Positions 22,532 to 32,805 of a stretch of 50,078 nucleotides of DNA are shown piece after piece. Both the position numbers and the translations under genes were made by a program. Numbering within the stretch: position 1 is the first letter of the stretch; the number at the start of each line of letters is the position of its first letter. Origin of the DNA: Chytridium lagenaria (taxonomy: Eukaryota; Chytridiomycota; Chytridiomycetes; Chytridiales; Chytridiaceae); contig JAHLKC010000199.1 in the NCBI GenBank assembly GCA_025449115.1, positions 1 through 50,078 on the forward strand. Reading direction: 5' to 3'. The notes below the pieces were generated by a model. It did not search any database. It saw only the letters and a list, made by a program, of their open reading frames with translations, and was not told the DNA's origin.

Positions 22532-24082
22532 ATGCTCACCGCCCTCATCACAACCCTAATATCCTTATCTCCACTCACCCTCGCAACCTCCCCTCTCTCC
22601 TACGAACCCAACCCCGGCCCAACCCTCAACACCTCCATCCACTGCATCGACTCCATCTACACCTGCGGTCCCCCCACCCCAGCGGCCACGGCACAATCCA
22701 CCAATGCATCTCCAACACCTACGTCCTTACAACCATCTGCGACGCGGCAACTTACACTTCTTGCGCGTTCATCTCTGGGCAGCCTTATTGCGTTGAGGCT
22801 GGCGATGGACGGGGTTGGAACGACGACAGGTTGCGACGACGAGACGACGGACGACGACGAGACGGACCACTACGGACGGACGACGACGAGACGGACGACG
22901 AGGAGGACGACGACGGTGTCTAGGCCTTCGCCGACGCCGACGATGAGACCGGATCCGAGGAATACGGTTGACCCGAACGGTTTATGGGCAGCAGGGGTTG
23001 ACGAAATGTCAGTATGATATTATTTTGAAGATTACGAGTGTGTTTGAGACGAGTAATCAAAAGTAAGTTTCTTTTCAGTTTCCACTTTACCGCTTTTGTT
23101 ACGGTTCGGTTCGTTTTTCTTTTGCCGTTTGTCATCCTTGCTGTGCGTTATCGGGTTTTGAGCATGAGACTACTGCAATTCTTTCAATCCTTTACCGCTC
23201 TTATTTCGTTCGTCTCTTTTCCTTTTTTTATCTGCATTCCGCTCTTATTTCGTTTCGTTTCTTTTCCTTTTTTTATCTGCATTCTTTCTCTTTTTTTTCT
23301 GCATTCTTTCTCTTTTTTTATCTGCATTCTTTCACATTTTTCTCGATCACTGGTGTCTCTCCTTGGAGCATATTGCAAGTCTCGAGTCTAACCTCTTCTC
23401 CTTTCTTCTTACCTATAATAACAGCCTCGGCTTCAACCTCTGCGGAAACTGGAACGACGGTCAAGGCATTTCCGCAGGCTTTATCCAATTCACCACCTCC
23501 TCCGGCTCCGCCCTCCGCGTCGTCCAAACCTACCTCCAACTCACCCGCCGCCCCAACCCCCCATCGCCTCCTTCCTCCCAGCCCTCCAACGCGCCGCCCA
23601 AGTCGGCAACCAAGGCGCCGTATGGGGTCAAGGCTTCATGACAGGCCTCTGGGGCTTCTGCGAATCCTGGCAAGAAGCCAACACCAACGACGCCACCGCC
23701 TTCCAAAACGCTCAACTCGCGATCCAAAGCGCCGGATACCTTGAACCGAACCGAGGCATTGTTCAACGACTTGGATTGAGGACGGCGTTGGGGGTTGGAC
23801 AGGTGATGGATACGGGGATTCAACTTGGGTATGGGCTGTTGAGGAGATTGCGAGGAATGCGGGTGGACGCCTGGTCAGGGTGCTGAGGAGGTGGATTATT
23901 TGAGGAGGTGGTTGGATGCGAGGATTGCGTATTTGAATCGACTTGGGGGGGCGTATCCGGGGACGAGGTATCGGATTAATTCTTATCGACATATGTTGCA
24001 GAGGGGGAATTTGAATTTTGTGGGAGGGACGGTGGAGATGTTGGAGAATGGGGGAATCCGATGCAGATTTCTTGTTAGGTGG
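22532..24082 (+). CDS. GH46 chitosanase B, inverted duplicate of A (frameshifted)
   Basis: Exons 22532-23062 and 23425 to about 24082. Signal peptide MLTALITTLISLSPLTLA; a six-Cys module (CIDSIYTC..GHGTIHQC..TTIC..TYTSC..GQPYC), partly in another frame; a highly charged Asp/Arg linker; then QYDIILKITSVFETS (catalytic Glu, intact frame here) and, after the intron, NLCGNWNDGQGISAGFIQF (catalytic Asp). Relative to copy A, exon 2 lacks a T after the six-C run near 23566 and one G in each of two GGGG runs (near 23832 and 23862). These breaks might be consensus errors or real decay. Homology to A ends just after FLVR (about 24082). The true C-terminus is unclear; the open frame runs on to 24334 in unrelated sequence. 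Confidence 0.75.
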
Positions 24083-24593
24083 ATCGATGTGTGGGGATTC
24101 CCTATGACAAAAGTGAGTGATCATTTATTTGACCTCAATTATACCTCAAAAAAGTCACAAGTTTGTTCCATTTTTAAAACTTTGGGACTTTTTTTTGGCC
24201 GTCCATTGGCCAATATGCGAAATGCGCTCAGCCGTTCCATAACCTATATTGGGGGTTTGGGACCTATTTTTCACACATTTGATGAGAATTGTATATTCGT
24301 CTTTTTTGTCACCAATGGAACACATATTTTGTAGACGGACACAGATAAATTACATTGCATATAAATAGATAATAATTAAAAAAAAACATATTTTATTAAC
24401 ATTAATTCAAACCATATGAATAGAGATAAAAACGCCCAACATGACGAATGTAGCTGACAAATAGGAAAAAGGATGGGGCATATCAGATTTCATTAAAAAT
24501 ACGTACCCCTGTTTAATGTCATACTGCAGGCCTCATCCGAATCCTCACCCACCTCTCTCCCGTCAACCACTACCTCCTCCAGTCTCCTCCTCT

Positions 24594-24640
24594 TCATGCT
24601 CCTCCTGCTCCTCCTGCTCCTCCTGCTCCTCCTGCTCCTC
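24594..24640. repeat. (CTCCTG)n microsatellite
   Basis: Roughly seven tandem copies of a CTCCTG hexamer, with minor variants at the edges, in otherwise noncoding DNA downstream of chitosanase B. Confidence 0.8.
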
Positions 24641-25976
24641 TGCTCCCCTTGTTGTCACGATCCTCCAGGTTATCTCCATTTTCTAACATCTCCAGGTTCG
24701 TCACATGAGGAAGATTGGCAAGCAGACAAAGAACAGTGTTTCCTATTGACCTCGTTGCTGCAACATGTAAAGTAGGGTTCTATGAGTATAGTGATGAATG
24801 CCAAAGAAGTTAATAAACTTGCCCGTTGTGAAGTTATCTTGATTCTTCTTGCATGTCGTCATCCATCACTTCCATACAGGACCTCATCCCGTCCAATAAT
24901 CCTGGGCTTGCTGCATCAGATAGTCATCCGATCCTCGAATCCTCGAATCCTCGAATCCTCTCGCAAAAACTGATAATTACCTAACATATGGATTCTATAT
25001 GCCAACCTGGATTCCTACCGCCCATGTTGATGACGTTTTGCTTCACCCTCTGAGGCAATGGTCTCCATCTTCATTATTTTCTCAAGCAAATTTTTATATG
25101 TATATGGTATGACCCGATAATTTTTCAGTACGTGAAGTATGGTAGTGCAACGTTCAGGACCGGTGCACGTGTGATTCGAAATTTCAATGTCAAACTTCCA
25201 TACATAATAAAGCGCCAAAAAAGTCAAATAAATGTTAACGCGACAATGAAAGTCAAACTTCTGGAATTCCAGCAAATCTCAAAAATGAAAACGGAAAAGA
25301 TAAGTCAAAAGTTGGGAAATTAGTCCCAGAATGTTACCATACCGGCTGAATTCTCTTTTCATAGGGATTTGAGTATGGGTAAACTTTGAGTGAGGTAGAG
25401 GGGTAGAGTCAGTGGTGTCATATGTATCTCGCGGTATTATCTTAGAACTAGAAAGAAAAAAGAAAAATAAAACATAGAAGTGTAAAGTGCAAACACGTCG
25501 TAAACGCTCCGTCAGTTTTTCTCTTTGTGAATGGCTTTATCAAAATGAAAATATCGCGACGCGATGAATGCTAGTAAAAGCAATTGTTCCATATGAAACG
25601 TAAAAGAATGGTGTCTTAACTCTTAAGCGATGGCTGATCGATACAATCTTTATTTTTGGAGATAAGCGCGTCACAAAGAAATCTGATAACGGCTTCATAA
25701 CAAAAAAGATGATCTTTTGGGGGTGGCTTTGAGATGGCTGATGGGGGAAAACAGACATGCCCAACTTTCCTTTTTGATGTCGATACCGAATGGAACCATG
25801 ATGAATGATGTTGTTTATTTGGATGGTGTACCTCTGGGAATGAGTAGAGTTGAGGATGAATGGAGTTAAAGGGGTAATAAATAATACTAATTAATAGAAT
25901 GATGTGTTGTTATTTGGTAATATTTATATAGTGTAAGGGTGGGGTGGGTGGGTGAGTATGAATGGGATGTTATTGT

Positions 25977-26001
25977 ATAGATAGATAGATAGATAGATAG
26001 G
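25977..26001. repeat. (GATA)n microsatellite
   Basis: About six copies of GATA, ending with a GGTA variant, 170 bp outside the left end of the transposon-like element. Confidence 0.85.
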
Positions 26002-26165
26002 TAGTGAGTGAGTATTGAACAAGTAAATATTATTTATTTATTAAGGAGTGTGAGGTGTAAGTATATAATATGAATGGGTGGGTTGAGTGAGTTAGTAGAT
26101 GTGTCATTGACTGAGATGCATCATGATCAGTAATCAACAAATCTCTCTCTCTTTATTTAATTTAA

Positions 26166-26173
26166 TTTATATT
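26166..26173. repeat. target-site duplication, left
   Basis: TTTATATT directly abuts the left end of the element and is repeated exactly at 30301-30308 outside the right end. Confidence 0.85.
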
Positions 26174-27096
26174 CACCCAGTGTTGCTTTTTGTGGTTGTA
26201 CTCACTGCAAAAATTCGCACTCGGATTTTCTGCAGTGTGAGGTACAAATCCGCATGAAGTGAAATGAAATGCCGCAGGACTTTGCAATTTCATTCACTCA
26301 ACGGAACGTAGTTCCGCTTTAGAAATTTTTTGGGAATTTGAGGTATTTTCTTGCGATTTCCCATTAATAACATTTTCTTTTTTTTTCATTCACCTCCATC
26401 ACCTCGAGAGGCCGTCATGACGGCCATCCACCCCCCGACACCTTTCACACCACCCACCATCACCCACCCACCATCATCCATCCTCACCCAGCCTCACCTC
26501 CTCATTTTTTCACCAATCCTCTCCTCGCATACCATGGCTCTCCCTTCCTCACCCATCCTCACAGAACCTCACTCATCTCGCTCCCCATCCTCGTGAATCA
26601 GCCATCCTCGCTCCCCATCTCGTGAATCAGCCATCCTCGCTCCCCATCCTCGCGAATCAGCCATCCTCGCTCCATCCTCATCCATCCCATCCGCTCAGTC
26701 ATGCCTCCGCCAATCATTCGGCTTGAGTTTCAAGTCTTATCACCCGCATCCCTCATCAACCCATCCCACCCACTCCCCCACATGCAGCAACAACCATCGT
26801 GCCATCATTGGAATGTGGGTTTATGGGGGTTCGAGTCCCTCTCATGGCCATTTGTGTTTCTGGATATGACTCGAAAGGATAGAGGGCCCATTACCACCAC
26901 TCTGGTCTATGGGGTTCAATTCCCTCTGATGACCATTTTAATTGCAACTCGGGTTTGGAGCAAGCTGGAAGACAGAGCCCCAGGACAGCCTTCTCGACGC
27001 TACGCTGGACAGGATGCTTCTGGTTAAAAAGAAATAGATGGAGTTCTGGGAAATTATCCGAATGCTGGAATAATATGAGAGCCGTATAGTGGACAG
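26174..27096 (+). repeat. left terminal inverted repeat
   Basis: Inverted counterpart of 29423-30300. The first ~65 bp are identical in the two arms; later parts differ by substitutions and small indels. It contains a subterminal hairpin (26203-26237), CGGAACGTAGTTCCG, a 16-bp palindrome (26410-26425), a short minisatellite (26578-26673) and two tRNA T-arm-like motifs (26828 and 26913). Confidence 0.85.
26578..26673 (+). repeat. ~27-bp minisatellite inside the left TIR
   Basis: Three to four tandem units of about 27-30 bp (core CTCG[TC]GAATCAGCCATCCTCG, separated by CTCCCCATC). The right arm carries the inverted version at about 29768-29844 with fewer, altered units. Confidence 0.7.
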
Positions 27097-29313
27097 GATG
27101 CTGCTGTGGGAAAAAGAAGAATGGATCAAAGCTTCATGGACAGACCTCATAACCCAAACATTTTGAAAAAAGAATTTCACAAATTTCTTTTAAATAAAAC
27201 CATTTCCTTAATTAAAATAATATCCACTTAACTGCGGTTGATGCTGACAAAAAAAGAGTAAGCTGGGAATATTAGCTCCGAGTGTCATAGTAAAAGTATA
27301 TAACACTTCACTAACCACTTGCTGCAATTATAGTCAATAAAGGTGACGGCAAACATTAACAACGTTTTAATCGTACTTAAAGTGAGGCATAAATATAAAT
27401 ACTAAAGGTTTTAGGAGCTACTTTGCTTTGAATTTACTTCAAAATTCGCATGTTGTCTAGTACAGCGCCAACGGTTTTATGACCCATAAAAAATCGCCGA
27501 GACTTAAAGAAATTTGACGAGGGTTATGGTTGTTTTTTGGGATGGTCCACTTTGATTGCGTATCTTAAAAGCGAATCAACAAGGCTACAATCTTCATAGA
27601 AGCTGTATAAATCAAAGATTCGTGATATTCAGTACAACTCATTAAGATGTGTGCTGTCTAAATAGGTGTGGATTAATCGGAATGTGGGAATAGGAACTTG
27701 TCTGTCCTATTGACGCCTATGGGTCCATACCCGAATTCTTTTTTTAAAATTCTCTGTTTTTCGCATATTCATATTTGAATACGATTTGTAATATTACTTA
27801 AAGTTGGAATAGGATACAAATTCGGTTGAGGTACCTCTTATAGATGAAACGGTCCCAGACGCCATACAAAGCAACATTCTCTCATAGTGACGGGCATACC
27901 AAACACGTATTTTTATGGCCTTCCTTTTACGTATATTTTTATCTAGTGTATATAGATCTACTGTATTAGTTTGACGCGTCTATGTCCATTTTGCGGTGTC
28001 TCTTATTAAGTACACTAAATTCTAAGGCCTGTCTAAATTCTTTGATTGCAATTATAGAGCCCACCTCCCCCACTATTGAAAATACACCAAACTTTGCATA
28101 CGTTCATGAATTCTGTCAAGGCATTAGGGACTAAAATATGAGGGCTGTAGCGCGCGGTGATGATGGGCCTTACTAAGTAAATTCCAGTTTTGAAGATTTC
28201 AGAAATCCATTTTTGACTTTCACCTCAGAAAATCATTGACCAGAATACCTCAACTTCTCAATAGAGGTTCCAAAAAGTTAAACAATCCCACAATACCCCC
28301 ACACATATTATTATATCATTCAAAGCGTATTCAGTACAGCATTCTTTTGGGAAATTATAAGCTCTTTAAATTTATATTTGGGAACATTACACTGCTTAAA
28401 CTAAAATTCACAAAAATGACAGTACCGCCGTGACCGCTGTTGATATAGCCTTCAAAATCATACAAGATTATCTCCTTCACCTAAGAGTTATGTGGTAAAA
28501 ATTGGAGCAAATATAAAAAATGATGATGTTTGGAATCACACCATATTTTTACACGGCGCTTTATCTGCAAAGCGTGACATCGCAGTTGCTAGGATGTATT
28601 GAAACTGGAAACTTTGCTCACATGTGTATCCACAGTACGAAAATGTATGGTGGCGGTATGAGATCTATGGTTCCAGTTGTTCTGGTGCGGCACATAGTGA
28701 GTGTAATCCTGAATAACGTCCTTACTTAATAAAACGCGTCGTTACGTAAGCTCTAAAGTAAAAGCTGTCTTTCATATTGTTACCAAGTGTATCTATGCCA
28801 AAAATAGTCATATTAGGCTTGAAATCACAACTTGATCATGCCGCAAAGGATACCGCAACCCTGTTTAATTAATAATATGATGTTCCAACTACCACACGTT
28901 GAAACATAGATTACGTTCCTCAACATCTTCACGCCGCTTGGTGATTTTACTATCCGCTAAAGCTATAGTGAATTTATGGCTACCATCCACCATCAAACGA
29001 CGCTATTCAAGTTGAAATATTTAATGTTTCAAAAAGAAGAAAAACGCGAAAGCCGTCAGCTTCATTATTATAAATGCAGCGTTGGTGAGTGAAAATTTTT
29101 ATTTTTATAATGACACACTTTTCAGCCGACGTTTCCCCCATATTACCCTTTTTTCCCGAGCAAGATGGCAATGAATTGTCTATAAAGAGGTTTCATTTAT
29201 TAAGAAAATGGTGTATTTAAAAAATATTATGAGCAGCATATGAGAAAAGTTCTGTTAGAAGGGTTGTGTTGGCCTACAGGCTATGATAGGGGTTATGTTT
29301 GCCGACAGGCTAT

Positions 29314-29347
29314 GGGCGGCAGGGGCGGCAGGGGCGGCAGGGGGTGT
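29314..29347 (+). repeat. GGGGCGGCA short tandem repeat in element core
   Basis: About three tandem copies of the 9-mer GGGGCGGCA with flanking G runs. The strand has at least four G tracts and could form a G-quadruplex. It stands out in an AT-rich core, just inside the right TIR. Confidence 0.7.
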
Positions 29348-29422
29348 TGACGAAGTTTTTTTAAAAAATTAATTGTGAGTGCAGCTTGACAAGGTATAAT
29401 GGCTAGTATTTTTCCATTGTCA

Positions 29423-30300
29423 CTGTCCACTATACGGCAACCATAGCATTCCCGTCAAAATTCCATTAATCCAAGAGCATCCTGTCCAGCACTATGTATT
29501 CCGAAAGCATCCTGTCCAGCTTCGAGAAAAGTGCCCAACATCCTAGGGCTCTGTTCTTCCAGCTTGCTCCAAACTCCGAGTTGCATTAAAATGGTCATCA
29601 GAGGGAATTGAACCCCCATAGACCAGAGTGGTGGTGATGGGCCCTCTGTCCTTTCGAGTCATATCCAGGAAACACAATGGTCATGAGAGGGACTCGAACC
29701 CCCATAGACCTACATTAACCCAAGCCGAATGGTTGGCGGAGGCATGAGTGAGCGGATGGGATGGATGAGGATGGGGGAGCGATGATGGCTGATTCGCGAG
29801 GATGGGGGAGCGAGGATGGCTGATTCACGATGGGGGAGCGAGGATAAGTGAGGTTCTGTGAGGATGGGTGAGGAAGGAGAGCCATGGTATGCGAGGAGAG
29901 GATGGGTGAGAAAGGATGAGGATGGGTGAGGCTGGGTGAGGATGGATGATGGTGGGTGGGTGATGGTGGGTGGGAGAGGATGGTCGAGGATGGATGGATG
30001 ATGGTGGGTGGGTGATGGTGGGTGGTGTGAAAGGTGTCGGGGGGTGGATGGCCGTCATGACGGCCTCTTGAGGTGACGGAGGTGAATGAAAATAAAAGAA
30101 AATGTTATTAATGGGAAATTGCAAGAAAATACCTCAAATCCCAAAAATTTCTAAAGCGGAACTACGTTCCGTTGAGTGAATGAAATTGCTGAAGTCCTTC
30201 GGCATTTCATTTCACTTCATGCGGATTTGTACCTGACACTGCAGAAAATCCGAGTGCGAATTTTTGCAGTGAGTACAACCACAAAAAGCAACACTGGGTG
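29423..30300 (-). repeat. right terminal inverted repeat
   Basis: Reverse-complement counterpart of 26174-27096, with the same internal landmarks: palindrome at 30050-30065, T-arm-like motifs at 29604-29614 and 29690-29700, and the subterminal hairpin near the outer end. Confidence 0.85.
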
Positions 30301-30308
30301 TTTATATT
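30301..30308. repeat. target-site duplication, right
   Basis: TTTATATT, an exact copy of 26166-26173. Confidence 0.85.
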
Positions 30309-30732
30309 ATTTATTTATTCCCTTGTAATACAATGTACTACATTACACAAGAGATAAGAAGATAATACAAGATTGCATTCATCTCATTGGATGACAAGCT
30401 ATTCCATCTCCGAAGTATGTATGATGAATTGATTGGCTAATATGTACTAGTTTATTTACTACCTATTAGAGACAGAGAGAGAGTCAAGCACTACTTATTA
30501 CTATTAATTAATTAATTAATTATTATTAATGAGAATAGATGAGATCATTTCAAGGGGAAAAAGCAAAAGAGAAAGAGAAGCCCTTCTCTCTCTCTCTCTC
30601 TCTCTTCCCTTTTACCTTACAATAACTAATTAGAAAAACGATAATATATACCTGGCAGCCCATCCCTTCCTCACCTTTCTATTCCTTCATCGTCACCACC
30701 AGATCCCATCATCCATCAAACATCCATCAGTC
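30309..30732 (+). promoter_or_regulatory. glutamine synthetase promoter region with (CT)n tract
   Basis: The 424 bp between the transposon-like element and the glutamine synthetase start. It contains ATTAATTAATTAATTA near 30514, a (CT)n tract of about 11 units at 30585-30606, and ATAATATATA near 30641, a possible TATA-like element. CT tracts are common near fungal start sites. Confidence 0.5.
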
Positions 30733-32411
30733 ATGCCCTCTGAATCTGCTACCCTCGCAAAGTACCTTGCTCTTCCCCAGAATGGCAAGGTCATGGCCAC
30801 CTACATCTGGATCGGTGGATCTGGTCTCGACATTCGTCTCAAGACCAAGGTATCTTTCTCGTTCTTCTCTCCTTCTCTCTGTTTGTTCATTGTGGATTGT
30901 ACCAGTTGTTCATTTTCATTTACTATAAACGCGATCATTTCCATGCCATTTCCAATAACCATTTTCGTTTCATTCATTCCATTTTCATACGCGTATTCTC
31001 TCTTCTCTCCATTCATGCATACACCATCATATCGATCGAATATTAGACCCTCGACAAGGTCCCCACCTCCATCAAGGACCTCTCCGAATGGAACTATGAC
31101 GGTTCTTCCACTGGTCAGGCATCCGGCCACGACTCTGATGTCTACATCAAGCCCTGCTCCATCTTCAAGGACCCCTTTACCGGTGGCGACAACATTCTTG
31201 TCATGTGTGATACCTACAATGCTGACGGCACCCCCAACGCTACCAACCACCGCGCAAAGGCCGCCGCCATCTTTGAAAAGGCCAAGGACCAGGTTCCCTG
31301 GTTCGGTATTGAGCAAGAATACAGTGAGTATAATTTTTTCCTCTTGACGAGAGCCGCTATGGTTTTTTAATGTAAACTCATCACTCTAATCATCTCTCTT
31401 TTTTAATTTTCAGCCCTCTTGGACGTTGACGGTCAAATCCTCGGCTGGCCCAAGGGTGGATACCCCGGTCCCCAAGGCCCCTACTACTGCGCCGTCGGCG
31501 CCGCCCGCACTTTTGGTCGTGACATTATCGACGCTCACTACAAGGCTTGTCTCTACGCTGGTGTCAAGATTGCTGGTACCAACGCTGAGGTCATGCCTGG
31601 TCAATGGGAGTACCAGGTTGGACCTTGTGAGGGTATTGAGGCGGGTGATCATATGTGGATCTCGAGGTTCTTGCTTGAGAGAGTTGCGGAGGACTTTGGT
31701 GTTGTGGTGTCGTTTGCGCCAAAGCCTATTAAGGGTGATTGGAATGGAAGTGGTGCACACACTAACTAGTAAGTTTTTTTGTTTCATACCATTTTGTTAT
31801 TACTTTTATTTCAATTCTCTTTTTATTCCTATTCTCTTTCATATCCTTACCCTTTTTGCCTTTATCTTTTCCCAGCTCCACCCTCGCCATGCGTCAACCC
31901 GGAGGCATGAAAGCCATTGAAGAAGCCATCTCCAAACTCTCTCTCAAGCACAAGGAACACATTGCCGTCTACGGTGCCGACAATGACCAACGTCTCACGG
32001 GTCACCACGAAACCGCCAACATTGACACATTCCTTCACGGTGTCGCCAACCGTGGTGCTTCCATTCGTATCCCCCGTCCTGTTGCTGCCGCTGGTTTCGG
32101 GTACCTTGAGGATAGGAGACCGGCTTCTAACATGGACCCGTACCAGGTGACGGCTATCATTACCGAGACCACTTGTTTGTGTGAGTGTTTTTACTTTATT
32201 CACTTTTATTTCTTCTTTATCAAACATCTTTTTTCCTCTTCATTGACACATCTGTTTATCTGTTTTATTGACATTCTCCATTTTTTCATGTTTTCTTTTA
32301 GAAGCCGGTAAGGATGAGGAAGAGTTGGTTTCGGATGAGAAACCCTCCAAGAAGCCTGCCTCTGTCAAGTCTGTGAACCCGTTCAACTGCTGCAAGGTCC
32401 GTGAAGATTAA
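30733..32411 (+). CDS. glutamine synthetase (GSII type)
   Basis: Makes glutamine from glutamate, ammonia and ATP; cytosolic decamer in fungi. Exons 30733-30849, 31047-31323, 31414-31768, 31876-32180 and 32305-32411 give 386 residues with no frame break. Landmarks: [13 protein letters not shown] (beta-grasp domain), PWFGIEQEY (metal-binding Glu), [46 protein letters not shown] (ATP/ammonium site), [11 protein letters not shown], and SIRIPR (catalytic Arg) with [13 protein letters not shown]. The last intron ends in a TTTTAGAAG tandem acceptor. Use of the second AG (32304) gives a ~35-residue acidic and Lys-rich tail ending CCKVRED. Use of the first AG (32301) makes an immediate TAA and a 351-residue protein. 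The tail is unusual for the family, whose fungal members are mostly about 355-375 residues. Confidence 0.95.
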
Positions 32412-32805
32412 ACACCACCACACATCGTCACCACCCACCCCATCACAAATACACTGTCACCCTAGATCACCACCATACTTTTTGTTTTTTCGTTTTTTGA
32501 ATATATTACCTCGTTTTGTTTCTTGATTAAAGATGCCTTTTTTGATTGTAATCTGTATGGTTGTTGTGAATTTGAATATAAAGAACTCTCTGATGATGAT
32601 TTGTGACGATGATTTTGAAGGTCCATTTTCATATGTTTATAACGTTGTGTTACCATGAAATCATAGTGTGGTGTGACGATCATTAAAATTATATTTCTAC
32701 TCACATAACTGTTTCTACCAGCTATCCTTTCTACCTACACATCCCTATGCAGCAAAATCACAATGTCACTACTGCATGATAAAAAAGAGTCCACCTCCTA
32801 AATAC
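32412..32805. other. 3' flank of glutamine synthetase
   Basis: AT-rich, including TTTGAATATAAAG near 32570 and other possible polyadenylation signals. No other gene was seen before the satellite array. Confidence 0.45.

Larger units (their letters stand above)
24083..26165. other. gene-free AT-rich region with simple repeats
   Basis: No protein family or RNA gene was recognised. It contains (CTCCTG)n at about 24594-24640, a triple CGAATCCT repeat near 24934-24958, (GATA)n near 25977-26000, and AT-rich TATTTATTTA tracts. Open frames are short and occur on both strands. It probably holds the 3' end of chitosanase B and the flank of the transposon-like element. Confidence 0.5.
26174..30300. mobile_element. 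4.1-kb DNA transposon-like element with ~0.9-kb terminal inverted repeats, hAT-like, non-autonomous
   Basis: The two ends are inverted copies of each other: CACCCAGTGTTGCTTTTTG begins the left end and its reverse complement ends the right. Inverted homology runs about 920 bp on the left (to about 27096) and 880 bp on the right (from about 29423), with scattered differences. The flanks carry a perfect 8-bp duplication, TTTATATT, at 26166-26173 and 30301-30308. An 8-bp target duplication with CA...TG termini is typical of the hAT superfamily and also possible for P or related elements. The ~2.3-kb core is AT-rich with only short open frames and no transposase motif I can see, so it is probably non-autonomous. 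The right end lies 424 bp before the glutamine synthetase start. Confidence 0.85.

Noticed and set aside
26776..26932. Complete tRNA gene in the left TIR
   Set aside because: T-arm-like sequence is present, but I could find no matching 5' acceptor strand, D-arm/A-box or anticodon arm at the right distance.
27097..29422. Transposase gene in the element core
   Set aside because: Open frames are under 100 codons, AT-rich and without catalytic-motif or BED-finger-like sequence.
26174..30300. Maverick/Polinton-type element
   Set aside because: Far too short, no polymerase, integrase or capsid-like genes, and the target duplication is 8 bp rather than about 6 bp.
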